Shown here piece by piece: positions 37,501-52,500 of a DNA stretch of 64,000 bases (positions are counted from its first letter, which is position 1; each line of letters starts with the position of its first letter). The stretch comes from Tubiluchus corallicola. Lineage: Eukaryota > Priapulida > Priapulimorpha > Priapulimorphida > Tubiluchidae. The stretch spans positions 62,501-126,500 of the forward strand of contig JAQGDQ010000261.1 of assembly GCA_030141605.1 (NCBI GenBank). The letters are read 5' to 3'. A model generated the notes under the pieces. The model had not been told where the DNA came from, made no database searches, and was given only the letters and a program-made list of their open reading frames with translations. The translations under genes were made by a program, and so were the position numbers.

Positions 37501-40500
37501 TTGGCCGGCATTACTAAAATATTCGTAAAAATGTTTGTTTAAACCAGCATAACTAACAATTGATATTGTAATTTTTAACTTGCAGTAAATTTTGCTCAAC
37601 TGTGATTGCTTTTCAGGTAACTGCTGTAGGAGCAAGTACACTAGAACGTGCTGTAGAATTTGCCAACAAGTTTTCCATACCAAAAAGATACGGCTCATAT
37701 GCTGAACTTGTTAATGATGAAGACATAGGTATTTTTTATTTTTTATGCATCTAGATTATGATGTGTGAATGTCAGTTTATTACAGTAATTTCATTTTTGG
37801 CGCAAAGAAATGGATGCTGCTTTTGAAGGAAACATTTTGACATGGAGATCTGCTAATCAATTGTTCATAATGCATACGGTGAACTGCCTAGGCAATGTTG
37901 TCTTAAACATGTTAAATATGTTGTTTTGCCTAGTATGCCTTATTCACTTACGTTTGTCTTGCATCAAGCCGTTCGTTTGCCATTTTTTGTATGTCTTCAC
38001 TAACTATTGTTTACATGTATTGCTCTGCAAAACTGTTGGCAACAAAAATGCTGGAACTTAATGAATGTCAGTTAACTGTAATATCTTTTTTATCATCAAC
38101 CACATGTCACCAACAAATGCACGCACACACACACACACATAAACACACACACCAGTAATTGTTAAGATTCAGCTGCAGTGAAGAAACTGAAATCATTTTT
38201 ATTCACAAATAAAACAAAAACATTGGTGTATTTCAACTAATTGCACTGTTATCTTAACAATAATCATGTGTTTAATCACGAAAACTAGTGTTTTGTGACG
38301 CACAGCATTTGAATAATTTTTTTGCCCTTATTTGCCTGATTTCTTAATTGCTTAGTATCACTCTGAGCAGTACTAATTCATCGTAACGATTTAGGTGGAT
38401 ATAATAATCTATAACATCCTTTTTGTGTGTTGCTAAACTTAACAGTCTGTTTATTTTACCTTTGTTAGTGGCTTAAAATAATTTTATTAAATGTTATTAA
38501 TGAATTTTTTGGATAGTAGGCTTTTTGTTAGGACTGGCCAATTTAGGGATAATCAACATGGTGTACTGCCACAGCGTTTCACTGTAACAAATCTTCTTGT
38601 TGCCTAAATGACTGGTCCCAATTTTTTTGGTGACCCTTCTCTCTAATTTATTGTTATTCTGTACATTGATTTTAGAAAGGCATTTGATACCGTTCCTCTT
38701 CGTCGTCTCATGTTGAAATTGGAATTCGCAGGTATAAGAAGTAAACTTCTTCAATGATTTCAATATATTTTAGCTAGCAGACATCAAGGAATAGTTTTTA
38801 ATGGTGTAAGTGCTTTTTGGACAAAGTAACCAGTGGCATTTCTCAATGGATCTTGTCGAGAACTTATTGTTTTCTCATTTTTGTCAATGATGTTACTGGT
38901 TGTGTATCCCCTGACACCCATGTACCATTATTCGTTGATGATATTAAGCCTTGTCATCCAGTTCGAAATTTTTCTGATCAAGAGTTATCGCATGCTGGCC
39001 TGCCTGAGATTCAGAGATGGTGTGACAACTGTTAATGTCCCTCAAATGCAGTAAAAGTAACACACTTCGTATTCATTCTAATTCTACAATGCCTTATTAC
39101 CCGCGAGATGATGTTATTAAAGAAAAATCAGTTATATGTGATTTGGGAGTTCACATTAATCTCAAATAACCCTATTAAGTGGAACTCTCATATTGAGGTT
39201 ATTATTTCTCAGGCTAATAGATGCATTGGAATGATAAAATGCTGCATTTCGTTATGTAGTGTAAAAGGTATTGTACCTCTGTACGAAGCTGTAGTTAGAC
39301 CAATATTTGGTATGTATGCATTGTTTGGTCACCTCAGTATGTTACTCTAAAGAATGCTTTATAAAGAACTCATTTGAGATGTATTAGTCTGCCCCCTGAT
39401 ATTCAACCTGACTCGTATCATCTCTTGAATAACACCGTGATACTACAGATCTTATTAACTGCTGTAACGTCATCAGTGGTAATTCAATTTTACATACTGT
39501 TATTAATTTACGTAGTGATAAACCACTACATTATTTATGTGGACTCAATTGTAATGACAACCAAATTTATGTATGTATGTAAGCTTTGTGGAAATTAGCT
39601 CTTGTTAATCAGTCCTTGGAACTGGCTATTAAAATAGGGTTCTGTTTCCATCCGATCCTTCTCTTTTGAAAGTTTGCACAATGAATGATTGGATTGATAT
39701 GAAACTTAGGACTTCCTGCAGTAGTAATCTGCAGTTTTTAGCGTCCGTCATAGTTTATTTAATTTTCAATAACTTAAAAAACTCTGAATTTATTAATAGT
39801 TGTTGTTGCTGATTTTGTAAACAGTTTTTATATCGGGTTTTGTTAGAGAATTGCAAAAATGTGAAAGAAGACTAACAGTCAACACTGGTTGGATGAACGG
39901 GTGGACATGAGCCTCTGTTTCAAGAGTCTGGAAATGACTTTGGCCATTGCCGCATTTTTAAAGAGAATTGTTACATTTGTTTGGATTTCTTGCATTGTAT
40001 CTCTGACAAGTGAGCATATTACATTGCCACTTCATCTAGTTTTGAGGTCTTTTTGATAATTACATCATGACGTAGAGTTTAAGTCGTTGTGTTATTATTT
40101 TATGCAGTAGCAACCGCAGTTTGTGAACAACAATTGAGCTTGCTGAAAAATAGCTTGTTTTGCAAAATGACTTCCTAGAGCATTATTATCTCGGGTAAAT
40201 TCCTCAGACCATGAACAGCAATATTCAGTGCCTTAAGCATTGTCATCATTGAATCATTTTTATATTTGTTATCACCATATTAATGTATCATTAATGTTAT
40301 TATCATAAGATTGTCATTAACTTATTTAATGTTTTTAGATATTGATCGGTGATGGGAAAATTTTGTTGGGTTTGTCTTATTGCCACACACAGGTATTTGT
40401 CAGAGAATGAAATTTGTTGGGATAACCTAATTTTATTTTTATTTCGTTTGGTAATGTTCTACGTGATCAGCTTTTCTAATTAGAAATTTATATGTTTACT

Positions 40501-43500
40501 TTTCACAATGTGGATTTTTGGCCCCTTTATTAATTTGTATATATTATTTGGCATTAGCTCATGAGCACAACCAGGTTAAATGTTGAAATGTTGCACTTAC
40601 TACATCACACCATTGTATTTAAATAAATAGAATCATGTCTATACTTAAGTGGGTGCTGGCATTTATTTTTATTTTTAGATATTGTATATATAGCTGTGTG
40701 GAATGCAGGACATCTAGATGCAATCAAACTAGCTCTTCATGCTGGCAGGCCTGTTCTTTGTGAGAAGCCTTTATGTTTATCACAAGAAGAAGCACACGAG
40801 GCAATTTCACTTGCCAGGGAGAAGCAGTTGTTTCTGATGGAGGTAAAGTGCATGTTCAAACTGTCGATGTGATATTTAGTTATATATGCATTTTAATAGC
40901 TGTGCATGTTATGCAGTTACCTGAGCAAGCTAATCTGCTTGTGTATTTACCAGAATAAATTTGACAGATTGCCAAACGTGGGAAAATTAATTTGGCTTTA
41001 ATTTGTATTTTGAATTCAGCGAAGGGCAGGCTGTGCTAGCCTTGCAATACCACAGTGTTTACCTGGCAGAATTTTTGAAACTTTGTTAATTGGCAGTGTT
41101 TTCGTTGAGTTATTTATTTATTTATATTCTTATTTATTCTCAGCCACTTTAACGCTTAATAACTTGTAAGTCTTACAAGCCAGCATGACCAAACTTACAG
41201 GGTTGGTAGCCCTGGGCGGGGAGCGTACAACAGTATAGAACCGCTGACCACTGGTCAAAGGGGGAAGGTTAGTGGGCATTGGTCAGTTTTTCCTTTAGGT
41301 CGCATCTGCTGCTAGGGCTTTCATTTTTTTCTAATTTTTTTTCTTAAGTATTTGTGTACTGCGGGGCAGGTGTGCACCTGGGGTTTTAAAAAGCTGACAA
41401 GCTTTACACGTCCAAGTGAGGAGCCAAAATGCAATATGTGAAATGCACTTTTCATTTATTCAAGCAATTCAATAAAAGAAAATAAGCACTTTCAAAAAAG
41501 CTGTCATCTCTTCAATTTTTAAGGCTCAATTTTATAACTATTGTTTGCAAAATCTTCGGTTTCTGACCTCACCAGAAACATTGTCAACTAGTTTATTATT
41601 ATTTATTCTCCGCAACTTTAATGCTTAATAACTCGCAAGCCTTGCAAGCTAGGGTAACCAAATTCGCAGAGTTGGTCGCCCTTTGCACAGGACGTACAAC
41701 AGTGTGATGACCACTGACCACTAGTCAAGGGAGGAAGGGCAGTGGACGTCAATCACTTTTTCCTTTTATTTTTTTCTTTTTATTTATTTATTTTTTTTTT
41801 TTCTTTTTTTTTCTTTTCTTTCAATTTATTTTTCTTTAGGACCCATCTGCTCCCATAGTTTTTGAGCTAGGGCCACAATACTTGGAATGATGCTAGGCAG
41901 GGGCATCGTGTACCAAAAAAAATTGGGGGGGGGGGTCCGACTGTATATAATGGTGGAACTAAACTGTTTAAAAACGTATGATTTTGAAAAAAAATAAACA
42001 GTATTTTGCGTGCAAGAAAAACAATTTATTTATTCCCAACTGGCATTTAACTTAAAGCTATAGCAACGGAAACTTAATTAAAATTAAAAATTAAAGTAAA
42101 ATTTAATTAAGTATTTATTAGCTGTCAGGAATCCGACGCAGAACATCACTCTAGAAGAGCTCAACCACAGACTTCAAGTCCATATTCTTTGTTTTCTCAG
42201 CCTCAACTGCAAGGATCATCAGGTCACTCAGTCGTGACTGACTCATTGTACTGCGGAGAGCATTCTTGACATCGTTTAAGAAATATAGCTAAAATCGCAA
42301 CGAAAACTAGCAAAGATTTTCCTAGCAGGAGAAAAATGATGAAATGTGCTCAAAATCACGCCCTTTTATGCAGCAAACTCGTGGGAAAGAGTCCCTAAGG
42401 AGTAGCAAAGAGTCGGTAATGTCCAATCAGGAGGTGGCTGAGCCGTGGCTCATCAATTTGTATCTCCCAAACCGACTCTCTGGTACTAGGCTAGCTCGAC
42501 AAACTGACTCTCTGGTACTAGGCTAGCTCAACATGACTTCAATGTTTGCATTGTTTTTGCTCTATTATTTCACTTATTCTCTATTACAACACACTGCTGA
42601 ACGAAGCTCGAGTGCTAACTGAGCCGTTTTGTTAACTAACAGTCTTTTGTGCAAAGACGCTAATGCTACTCAACGAGCTGCTTTGTTAACTGTTCCTGCC
42701 TGCCTCCTGAATAGATTACATGCAAACAAATTAACTACATCCTGACTTTCAGGTAAACACATACTCATGCTCATACTGTTCGCATTTATGGAGCGCTGGC
42801 CCGCTATTGCGTGTCAAAAAGTCGGAAATAAATTTGCTTACCGGTCTCATTACGAGCCGCTGACACCCTTCAAATTTTTGACATTTTCTAAAAAAATTGG
42901 GGGCCCTATGGCACGACGCCACTGATGCTAGGTGGGGTTGTCGCTTTGCACATCACAATTTATGGGACATGCGCATATAGGAAAATTTTCTGCTAGGGGG
43001 CAACAACCAAAAAATGGGGGTCGGGAACTAAAGTGCACCGAGTGTTGAGCAATAGTACCTTGTAGCACATCAAATTAAAGGTCTTGATGAGGCGAATCAA
43101 ATGACATGGGTTACAATGAGAATAGTTAATCTGCGACACCGCCAGGGGGCAAAAACCGAAAAATGGGGGTCGGCAACAGAAATGCATAGAGTGTCTATGA
43201 ATAGTACCATGTACCATATCAAATGAAAGGTCTTGATGAAGCGAATCGAATGGTATAGGTTAGAGTGTGAATCGTTAACCTGTGACCCAGTTAGAGGCAA
43301 AATAGGGGTCGAGGAGACAAATGCCTTCCAGGGTCCTACCAAAAGTAGGTTGTTGTATATCAAATGAAAGGTCTCAATGAGACACACTGAATGATATAAA
43401 TTATCCCAAGATTGTCGACCTTTGACCCATGGGTGATGGGCTGAACAGTTAAATGCTGAGGTTTCATTGTGAAGTGCACTTTCAAGAAACATTGTTAACT

Positions 43501-46500
43501 AGTCTCAACTTGGAAATAAGATAGAATGATAAACTTGGTAGCAAAGTGATTGTAACGAAATGGAGATTCAGAATATGTGACTAACTAAAAAAAATTTTAC
43601 TTTAAGCTCTGGACGGTTTTGCTGTGCAAGCACACATATAATTTTTTAAAACTTGAAATCATAATGTTTGCTCTCCATAAAAGTGATGGAATACGTCTGA
43701 AAATGTATAGTCTGCATCTATCCTCACCACCTCTTATTTGTAATAACTGTCTTTTCTACTCCTTTTTACGTACCTTGGTAATAAGCATTGAAAACTTTTA
43801 CTGTTATCTGTGGATTGGGACCCAAGTTGTTAATCCTATCACATGTCGTCATTGTTGTGGACACAATCAATTATCAGATCACAGGTGTGAATGTAATTAT
43901 GCCATCGATCTTGCTGAACGTTTCGCAAAAATCCATTGATCCAAGCTATCTTTGTCATTATTTACAATAATATTGTCATCATGCATTAAAATTATTGTTA
44001 AACTAACAAATGCTAGTGTAAAGTTAAAGGAAAAGATTCTCTTTCCTAAAGTTTGATAAGCACCTTGTGTAATCAGTCAAATTACTTGGTCAATTCATGA
44101 TCATTTCCTGTTTGCATGCATTAATTTTGACAGCTCGTTTTTCAGCTAATGAAGTCATTTTCAGCAGCACTCTGTCAAACGTATAACATGATTTTACGAA
44201 AAATTAAATAGTCAATTTTGTCATACTTTGGGTGAACGTTAAATAAGCTGCAAAAATTTTAATTAGTTATATGTTTATAAAACTTGTTATATGTTTACAA
44301 AAAACTGCGAAGCTAGCCGTATATGTCATAGCTTTCAGGTGAATGCTACAGCCTCACCTTACCTGGAAATTTTTGTACACTGATATTATAAATTAAGTTT
44401 ACACTTTATGTAGGAATTGCAGGAAAGCATGCTTCCACAATATATCTGCCTGTTGGGTCTTACTCCGAATTTCCTTACTTATGGTGGTCTTTCTTAGCCT
44501 TTGCTTGACTGAGCTAACTAGGTGGATTTGATTTTGGGAGTCCTTCTCCTGGCTTTCCTCTGATAAAGTGTAGCTGTAACGCAGCAGAGTTTAAAATCAG
44601 AATTTTGTTTCTGCTAGATGAGCAGCATTTGAGTACCTTTCATCAACGTTTTTGAGCCTCATCTGCCCAAAACAACTCATTCTGAAGTGATAATAACATG
44701 TCTGTTCCAATTCTTCGGTCAGTAGAAACAGGCTGGCCAAAAGTTGGACTTTGAGAGACACACTTTCACATGTCTCATGAGAGGCTTTTAAAGCTATGAG
44801 AGCTCACCTCATTACTACCCCTCAGTTGTAACAGCTTGATAGCATTAAAAATCAACACAATATGGTAAATGATATGGCTTTTCCTTTAAAAGAGAACCAA
44901 AATTAACTTAAACATCAGTTACTCGCCTATGTATACAAAAATATGTACCGAGTTCTTCAGGTAAATTTCATAATTAGCTTTACTGACAAAAGTTGGAACG
45001 AATTTTGCATATCATCATCACCACCACCGTCACTCTCACCGCCACCATCATCATTATCACCGTAATTATCATTCGTCATTTGTTGAGTGGCGGTCAATGT
45101 GAAAATTAATGCATGTTTGATGTAATTAAATTTTAATGTGTGTGAATGTTTGACAGGGAGTTTGGAGTCGTTTTTTCCCAGCGTATTATCGGCTTCGTGA
45201 AGAAATCAGAAAAGGATCTATAGGTTTTCCAATGGTTGTCACAGCAACACTTGGCATTTGTGTTCCAGAGCAGTTCAGGTCAGATAAATTAAATTCATGT
45301 CTTTGTATAATCTAAAAATGGCTTACTTTCTTATTTGTCAAGAGACAGAACTTTTAGATTTAATTGTTACTAGTTAAATAGAACCTATTCAGTGGCGTGA
45401 AAATAGTTGATTATGTAAAATTTATGTAATGCTTTATATTGTATTGTATTTTATATTGTTCTGCCGTCGGGTTCTCGCCGCCAGGGTAGTTGTAATAGCC
45501 CCTGGACCGTTTCAACCAGAGCTGTCGGTGGGCGAGAGATCTGTGATCGAATGCCACATCCTGAAATGAGATTGGTAAACCAAACGGCTGGGAGACATAA
45601 TAGGACATTAACCAGCTTTAAAATAGCGGTGCCAGACCCGCCAAAAATCTTGACTAGCCTAGTAACTGCTAAATTAGAAAATAAACGTTGAAACCATCAG
45701 CTGTTTGAAACCTGCTACTGTTTTGTTAGTGTGAAAGAATCTTTGTAATTGAACTAAATAAGTAGCTGACTAAACATTAAACATAAAGAAGAATCTTCCA
45801 TTGAGGGTTTACCACACCCTCCCTTTGACGCTTGAATAGTTGGATGACAAATCCTGTGAGGGTGGGACCAGTCTTGTCCTGTTTGGCACTTAAACTAACA
45901 CTAGCAACCACTGAACACAAGGAATCAGAATGCGGCACTTGTATTTATAGAATTTGTGCAAGGGAGACAGGCAAGTATTTAAATTTAAGCCCATCAGAAA
46001 GTAGGATTTGCTAATTTCATGCTGGTAAGATTATTAAATTTTGATTTATGGGGTGTTTCTACTTTAAAGTGACTTTGAAATAACACACAGGTTGCATGTT
46101 CTGTGTCCTTGAGTGAGTGAAAATTTGAATGCAAAACCGGGCAAAGCTCAACCCCGCAACAATATTGTAGTACTCTGTGTTTTATTTCATAGACATACTT
46201 ATCCAATGTCCTTACTCAAACTTATGTATTTAACAACTAAAGTTTATAAAACTGTCTAAATAAGGGAGACCTGTTATGCCTAGAATGATTCAAAACTATT
46301 CAATGATAATACAGTGATTTAGTCAATTTGAATACAGATTTTCGTCTTTGTATAATTAAAACTGAACAATTTCTGTTCTTATAAAGCCCATATCTATAGA
46401 ACTGACATGGTGAGGCTGATTTTAGAGATTTTTTTCAGACTTACAGAATAAGTTTGTAACTACTCACTGGATTTAACACAACCTGCCAACATGGTGTAAG

Positions 46501-49500
46501 TTTATGGATAAAACACAATATAGTGGCAGTAACTCGACAATCTATCCTTGATCAGTATACAATAATGGGAAATTTATCAATTGACCATTTTCAAACTTGC
46601 CGAGTACCTTTGTAATCATTTATTGGAGTTTGGTAAGATTAACACAAAATTAACGTTGTGCAAGAGCAGCGAATCATTCCATGAATGGAAAATATTACTA
46701 ATCATGCACAAAATGTGTGACAGTGAATTCGGTGCCTCCCAGCAGTTGTTCCAATGCACAGAAATCAGGTCTCAAGGTGGCACAACTGCTTTCTGGCACA
46801 GAACAAAAATTGGTGTTTAATCACAAACAAAATGATCAATGAAATTGTGAAATCAATGAATAAAAGAGATGCCAAAATTGCCAGAAACAAGGTTCCAGCA
46901 CTCTTCACGCTGCAGTCATGCTGGACTTCGGTGTTGTAATACTCCTATTTAGCTTTGTTACTATAGTTTTTGTACAATGTGAGTTGTAAGTATGAGAATG
47001 GTGAGTGATCAAAAGTAGATAAAGTTGACAAAATTGAACAATGATACTATAATACAGATGAGCATTTCAGAATTTTAAGTATGTACATGAATTTGATTGG
47101 ATTGTTACAATAAGTTACAGAAATTCAAATGGAATATTGGTTCGATTTACATAAGGTTACATGGTTTATAATATGTGCTTACTTTTTTAGATAGATTTTT
47201 TTATTTTTATGTTAACTGAATGTATAATTTTATAAACTCAGTAAGTTACTGTGTTTTTTTAAATTTTAATTTTTTTACTAGTTGTACTTGCACTAAGTTC
47301 GAGTTTCAATTGTAATTATCATCATCATCATTATCATTATCATGTGCTCATTTCACCTGTTGTAGACATTGAGCAGGCAGACTTCTAAAATAAAAGAAAA
47401 CTGCCCTCAAGACAGGTAAACACAGGAGCAGTCCATTAAAAAAAACTAGACTCTGCTATGCCAGTGGCTTATCAGCACCACTTCTAAGCATTTAGTTGTA
47501 ATGTGCGCATAACACCTTACAAACTTACACAATTTTTGTGGGACCAGAAATATTGAACTTTATTTATCCTATTATTCTACACTGAACATTGTCTGCTGAG
47601 AGAAAAGCAGAACCTAAATGAGCTAAGATATATTTATTATGGTATATATATTAGGTATATATATATATATCCTTTATAAATGACTTGCCTAGTTGTGTGA
47701 GCAATTCTCTTCGCCTCTTTGCTGATGGCAGCAAAATTTGGTCTGACTCTGATCCCTATTACCAGCTGTAATGATCTTCAATTGGATATAGAAGGGCTCT
47801 GTGAATAGGCAGTTGAAAATGGTATGCAGTTCCATCCCAACAAGTGTAAAGTTGTACCTGCGGGAGCAGGATATGAGTATAAATAAAACTGTATGATGCA
47901 AGTGGCATTCCGGCAGAACTAGAGAAAGACCTTTGATTATTACTAGATAATAACTAAATTTTAAAGATCACATAGCAGAAATCATAAAGAATACCAAACG
48001 AAACAATGTTTTAATAAGGAGGAATTTCAAGTGCCTAGATCTGCAAACTTTTAAGCTTCTGTATGTGGCATTTGTGGCATCAAAAGTGGAGTATGGAAGT
48101 AATATTTGGAATACTCCTAGAGCATATATAGTGGACCCAGTCGAAGCTGTCCAAATGAGAGCTTTTAACATGTTACCGGAATTAATGAACTTATTGTATG
48201 AAAATCAATAAAAACGATTAGTTTTAACTACATTAGCTTTTAGAGGATTACGAGGTCAGCTAACTGATGTATACAAATATGTATCTGGAGTTTCATGTCC
48301 TGTTTGTCCTGTTAAATTAGAAGTACATCGCCCAGCAAGATCAATTCCTATTCTTCATAAATCAAGAACTGCACACAAAACTGGTAAATACGACTATTTT
48401 TCTTGTATGATACCAGAGATCTGGAATGTATATATATTGTACTGAACACCCCTTTCATGCTAAATGTAAGTTTCTGTTGAAGCTAAATTGTGCATATGGC
48501 CTGTATAAAAGTGGCCCTCGCTGCTCTATTGCAGCTCCAGTTAGTTTAATCCGACACATTGTGAACTCTATTGCTACATTGTTTTTTAATCTACTTCATG
48601 TAATTTGTAAATAACGGTACTGTTTTCCTTTTACATTATTCTCTTGTTTCGTGGATAGACGTCAGAAGAGTTATAGCCTGTTTAGCCTCCGCATCCGTAC
48701 CAAACCAACCTGGGCAGTTTTAGCCCTTGCTGGCAAGGTTCTGCCTGCAGTTCAATATGTACCCATGCGATATATAATTTTATAAACAAAAAACATGAGT
48801 CGCTTGTTTAACATAATAATTTTCACTAGCAGTTCAAGCAACCAACAGGTGCTTCTTGGTATTTCATGGTTCTTGGCTCCTTGTAGTTGAGTTTTTTCTA
48901 TAATAATACCAACAAAAAATCGTTTGTTTTTACATTATTTTTTGTAGACACACTGGAGGTGGTGCTACTCATGGCCTCGGTATATACATGCTGCAGTTTT
49001 CAAACTGGGTATTTGAAGATGAACCTATAGATTGTGTGGCAACAGGTTTGCATGGAGATCATGGTAATTAGTTTTGTACAATAATTAAATAAGCCCAATT
49101 TCAATAGAACACAATGGCAGGTGATACAAAAACATTTTTAATATACAAATATCCGGTTAGTTTGAGTAAATTTAGGATAAAACTTTTAACCTTACGTCTT
49201 CCTTAGACATTCTGGGGTTATGTGTAATTCAATATTGAACATACTTAGACATGTACTTGTTTGTGTTATGTTTTGCTAGTATTCATTCACTTTACACATC
49301 CTTGCGAGTGAAAGAAGAAAGCCTCAATTCTAAACTTGGCCCAGCCTATGTAATTTATAAATTTGACGTGGTCTATATGACAAACCACAAGGCATCTTCA
49401 TTACACAGTAAATACACATTCAGCATGGTAGTTTACTGTCCATTAAGCATGTCGCTATTGTTGTAGCCAAAATGTGAAAATCAGAGCAAACGGCTTAATC

Positions 49501-52500
49501 TAAAAAAATTAGGGTCACTCAATTCCTGTTACATTATTGGACTAGAAGCCAATGTTTTTGCATGTGCAGGTAATTGTTAACCTGGTTATGGTGGTCAGGT
49601 GTAATCGGGGTTATGGTGGTCAGGTGTAAGCGGGGTTATGGTGGTCAGGTGTAAACGCTGTTATGGTGGTCAGGTGTAATCATGGTTATGGTGGTCAGTT
49701 GTAATTGCGGTTGAGGTGGTCAGGTGTAATCATGGTTATGGTGGTCAGGTGTAATCACGGTTATGGTGTGCAGGTGTAAGCTTGGTTATGGTGGTCAGCT
49801 GTAAGCATGGTTATGGTGTTACGCTCACATATGTGATGTGAATTTTTCCTTTCTGTTAACAAACAGTATGTTCTAGTGACATGAAAGATTGCCTCTTTTG
49901 CAGGTGTGGATGTTACTGTGTCCTTCTCTGTGCAGTACAGCAAAGGCCGCTTTGCTTCTTTTCTGATTACTTTGGGCACCAGTCTTCCAAATGAAGGTTG
50001 TGTGTTTGGAACTGATGGTGATATAAAGGTTACTATTTCCTATTAAATCATTTCCATTTTTATGAATTCTAATTGTTGAAAATTTGTGCAACTTTCACAA
50101 ATTTAGTTCTAAATGATGGAAGTTTGAGGTCATGTGAACAAAGCTACATCAAGGTAATTAAAATCATAGTTATTATAGAATTGTTGCAGGTACCTATTTT
50201 TTCAAACACTGGAAAGATTAATAATAATCATGTTGGGTTCTTTACTAAATTAAGTCCACATGCAAATTTGAGTTTTTAATTGATTTAATATGTATATAAC
50301 CGATAGAATTCCTTTTACAAAGATCATATCTAGTTTTTTGGTAGCTGAAACAATGTAGTTTCAAAGGTTGCCAGGCATTTGACCTTTAACAAAATTTATG
50401 AAATCGTAGATTTTACAGTATTTGTAGAAATTTTCAACTTATTGTTTGACTTTTTTTTAATGATTGTTTCTTTCCTCCAGCTTTTCATGCTTAATACACT
50501 ACAAGCAGTTTGTGTAAATTGATAGTGATAATATTTCCTGGAACAGAGGTGCTTTTGTGATGATTTCTGTTCTTTTCTCTTGTGATTTATTTGCTCTCTC
50601 ATTTTTTAATGATTGCATTCAGTGCTCCGTTTCGTTCTTTCTCGCAGTTTTTTATTTGTCATGTATCCAGTGGTTGTGTATTATGCATTGCATAGCATGT
50701 TACTTATTGCATACCACTGAGCAGTTTATGTGGGCTATATCATTCTTCTGACAAATATTGACCTTTCATAATTTGAAGTTGCATAGAATTCGGATTTTAT
50801 TGGTGTTGAGGAAATTAAGTTTCCAGTAAAAGTTTATTGCTTTCATTAATGTTGGTTAACTCGTGACCATCTTCAAAGCCCAGTTACATCGGTTGCAGAC
50901 ATTGGACAGACATAATTATAATGAAATTGTCATGAGTAAGACTGTAAGAGTTTAAATGTTACTACAAAGATTTTATTTCATTTAAATAATTTGGCACCAT
51001 TATGAAAAAGAACTTGTTCTTTGCAATCCAGAACAACTCAAGAGTCAAATTTCTAGCTAAAATGGTAATAAATACAAACAGTACTAACTTGTTTACACCT
51101 GTGAATAATGGTAGTAAATGTAAATAGTGCTTCACATTTGTAATAAACAGGATTAAACTGTCCACAGTGTGCAGTTATAAGAAAACTGGAAGCATATAGC
51201 TAGACTTTGTAATAAATATGAACAATATTAACTGCAAACAAGCATGAATAAGTGTGTTCCAAAATTTAGAAATTGTCTGTGATCTTTTGAGAGATTTTTT
51301 TACACTCTTTAAAAAATAATGTTAAAATTAGCTGTTTGTTGTTATATTACAATAATCTACAGCTATGAAAAAATTCTTTTTACTTCAGTTGAATATTGTA
51401 TGAATTAAATTACAAAAAAACCATTCACTTACATAAAGCTTAAAAAGTCTTGAAATTTTATACAACTTATATACTGAATACAGAGCTTGCGTCGACGGTA
51501 ACTTTGTAAAAAACATGTAAATTTAAACTCCCGCGATGACCGCCAGATACAGCCATGTTGACGATAAGTCATTTGAAACAAATTTACATAACACTGAGTA
51601 AAGTTTGAAAAAATAACCAGAGCATTCGTAGCACACGTCAGTAACTATGTAATATATTAAATTACTGTATCTTGTCAATAAGATTAAAAATATGTTTCTT
51701 TGTTAGTGAATTGTGCACCATGGATGTGAGTCAACGACAATTTACCAATTGGTGAAAACATTTTAAATAATTAATAATTTTCTTTTCTAGTTACATATGT
51801 CTTTCAAGCAGGTAAGCGAAATGATAAATAATATAACTTTGCATGGACAGTTTTTTGGGACATAGTTTAACATTCCCTTTTGTTTGTGATTTACGTTGTG
51901 CGTACATTTTGTCATGTAATGGCGCAGTCAGAACAATATTGCGGGAGATTTAAAATGAAAACAAACAAAAAATCCTTTTAATGCGAGTATGATATTCTCA
52001 TAAAATTGCTATAAAGTAATATAATTTCTTAAGGCGATATTTCTGAAATCTACTACAGGTATCCCCTTTCTTGTCTTTTAAGTCAACATTGAGGAGCACA
52101 ATACGAAGGCAACATTTTAACACCATATGAAATATTTTGAGGCAACAATGCACAGTAAGTATTACCTATGCAATTACAAAGTACTATGAAAATAAAACTT
52201 AACATAAGCACTGCCAGTTTTCTCATTTTTATGTTTACACCACATGTAGTCAATTGTACAGCAGAAATGGTAGCAAACATAGTAGAGAAGTCAACCCAAA
52301 AAGAAGTAAAAATTGTGATTTTAAAAATTCATACTGTATTCAACTGAAGCAAGAAGGTGTTGTAACAACTGACTGAATAAAAATCATGCACATGACCATT
52401 GTTCTTGTGTAATGAAATGGCAGTTGTGTGGCAAGTGTTTTTATTTCCGCTTAAGCAAATAAATTGGCGCCATATGATAATTATAATACATGTCCGCATT

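Larger units (their letters stand above)
41898..42924 (-). mobile_element. hAT-family DNA transposon remnant with 8-bp target duplication
   Basis: Left end caggggcatcgtgtacc; right end, complemented, cagtggcgtcgtgccat: imperfect inverted repeats. Identical 8-bp duplications atgctagg flank it (41890-41897 and 42925-42932), the hAT hallmark. Length 1027 bp. It keeps only the end of its transposase and contains an inverted piece of the DUF6729-like element. Confidence 0.88.

Noticed and set aside
49572-49818. CRISPR-like array of 25-bp repeats
   Set aside because: No spacers between units; plain tandem repeat.
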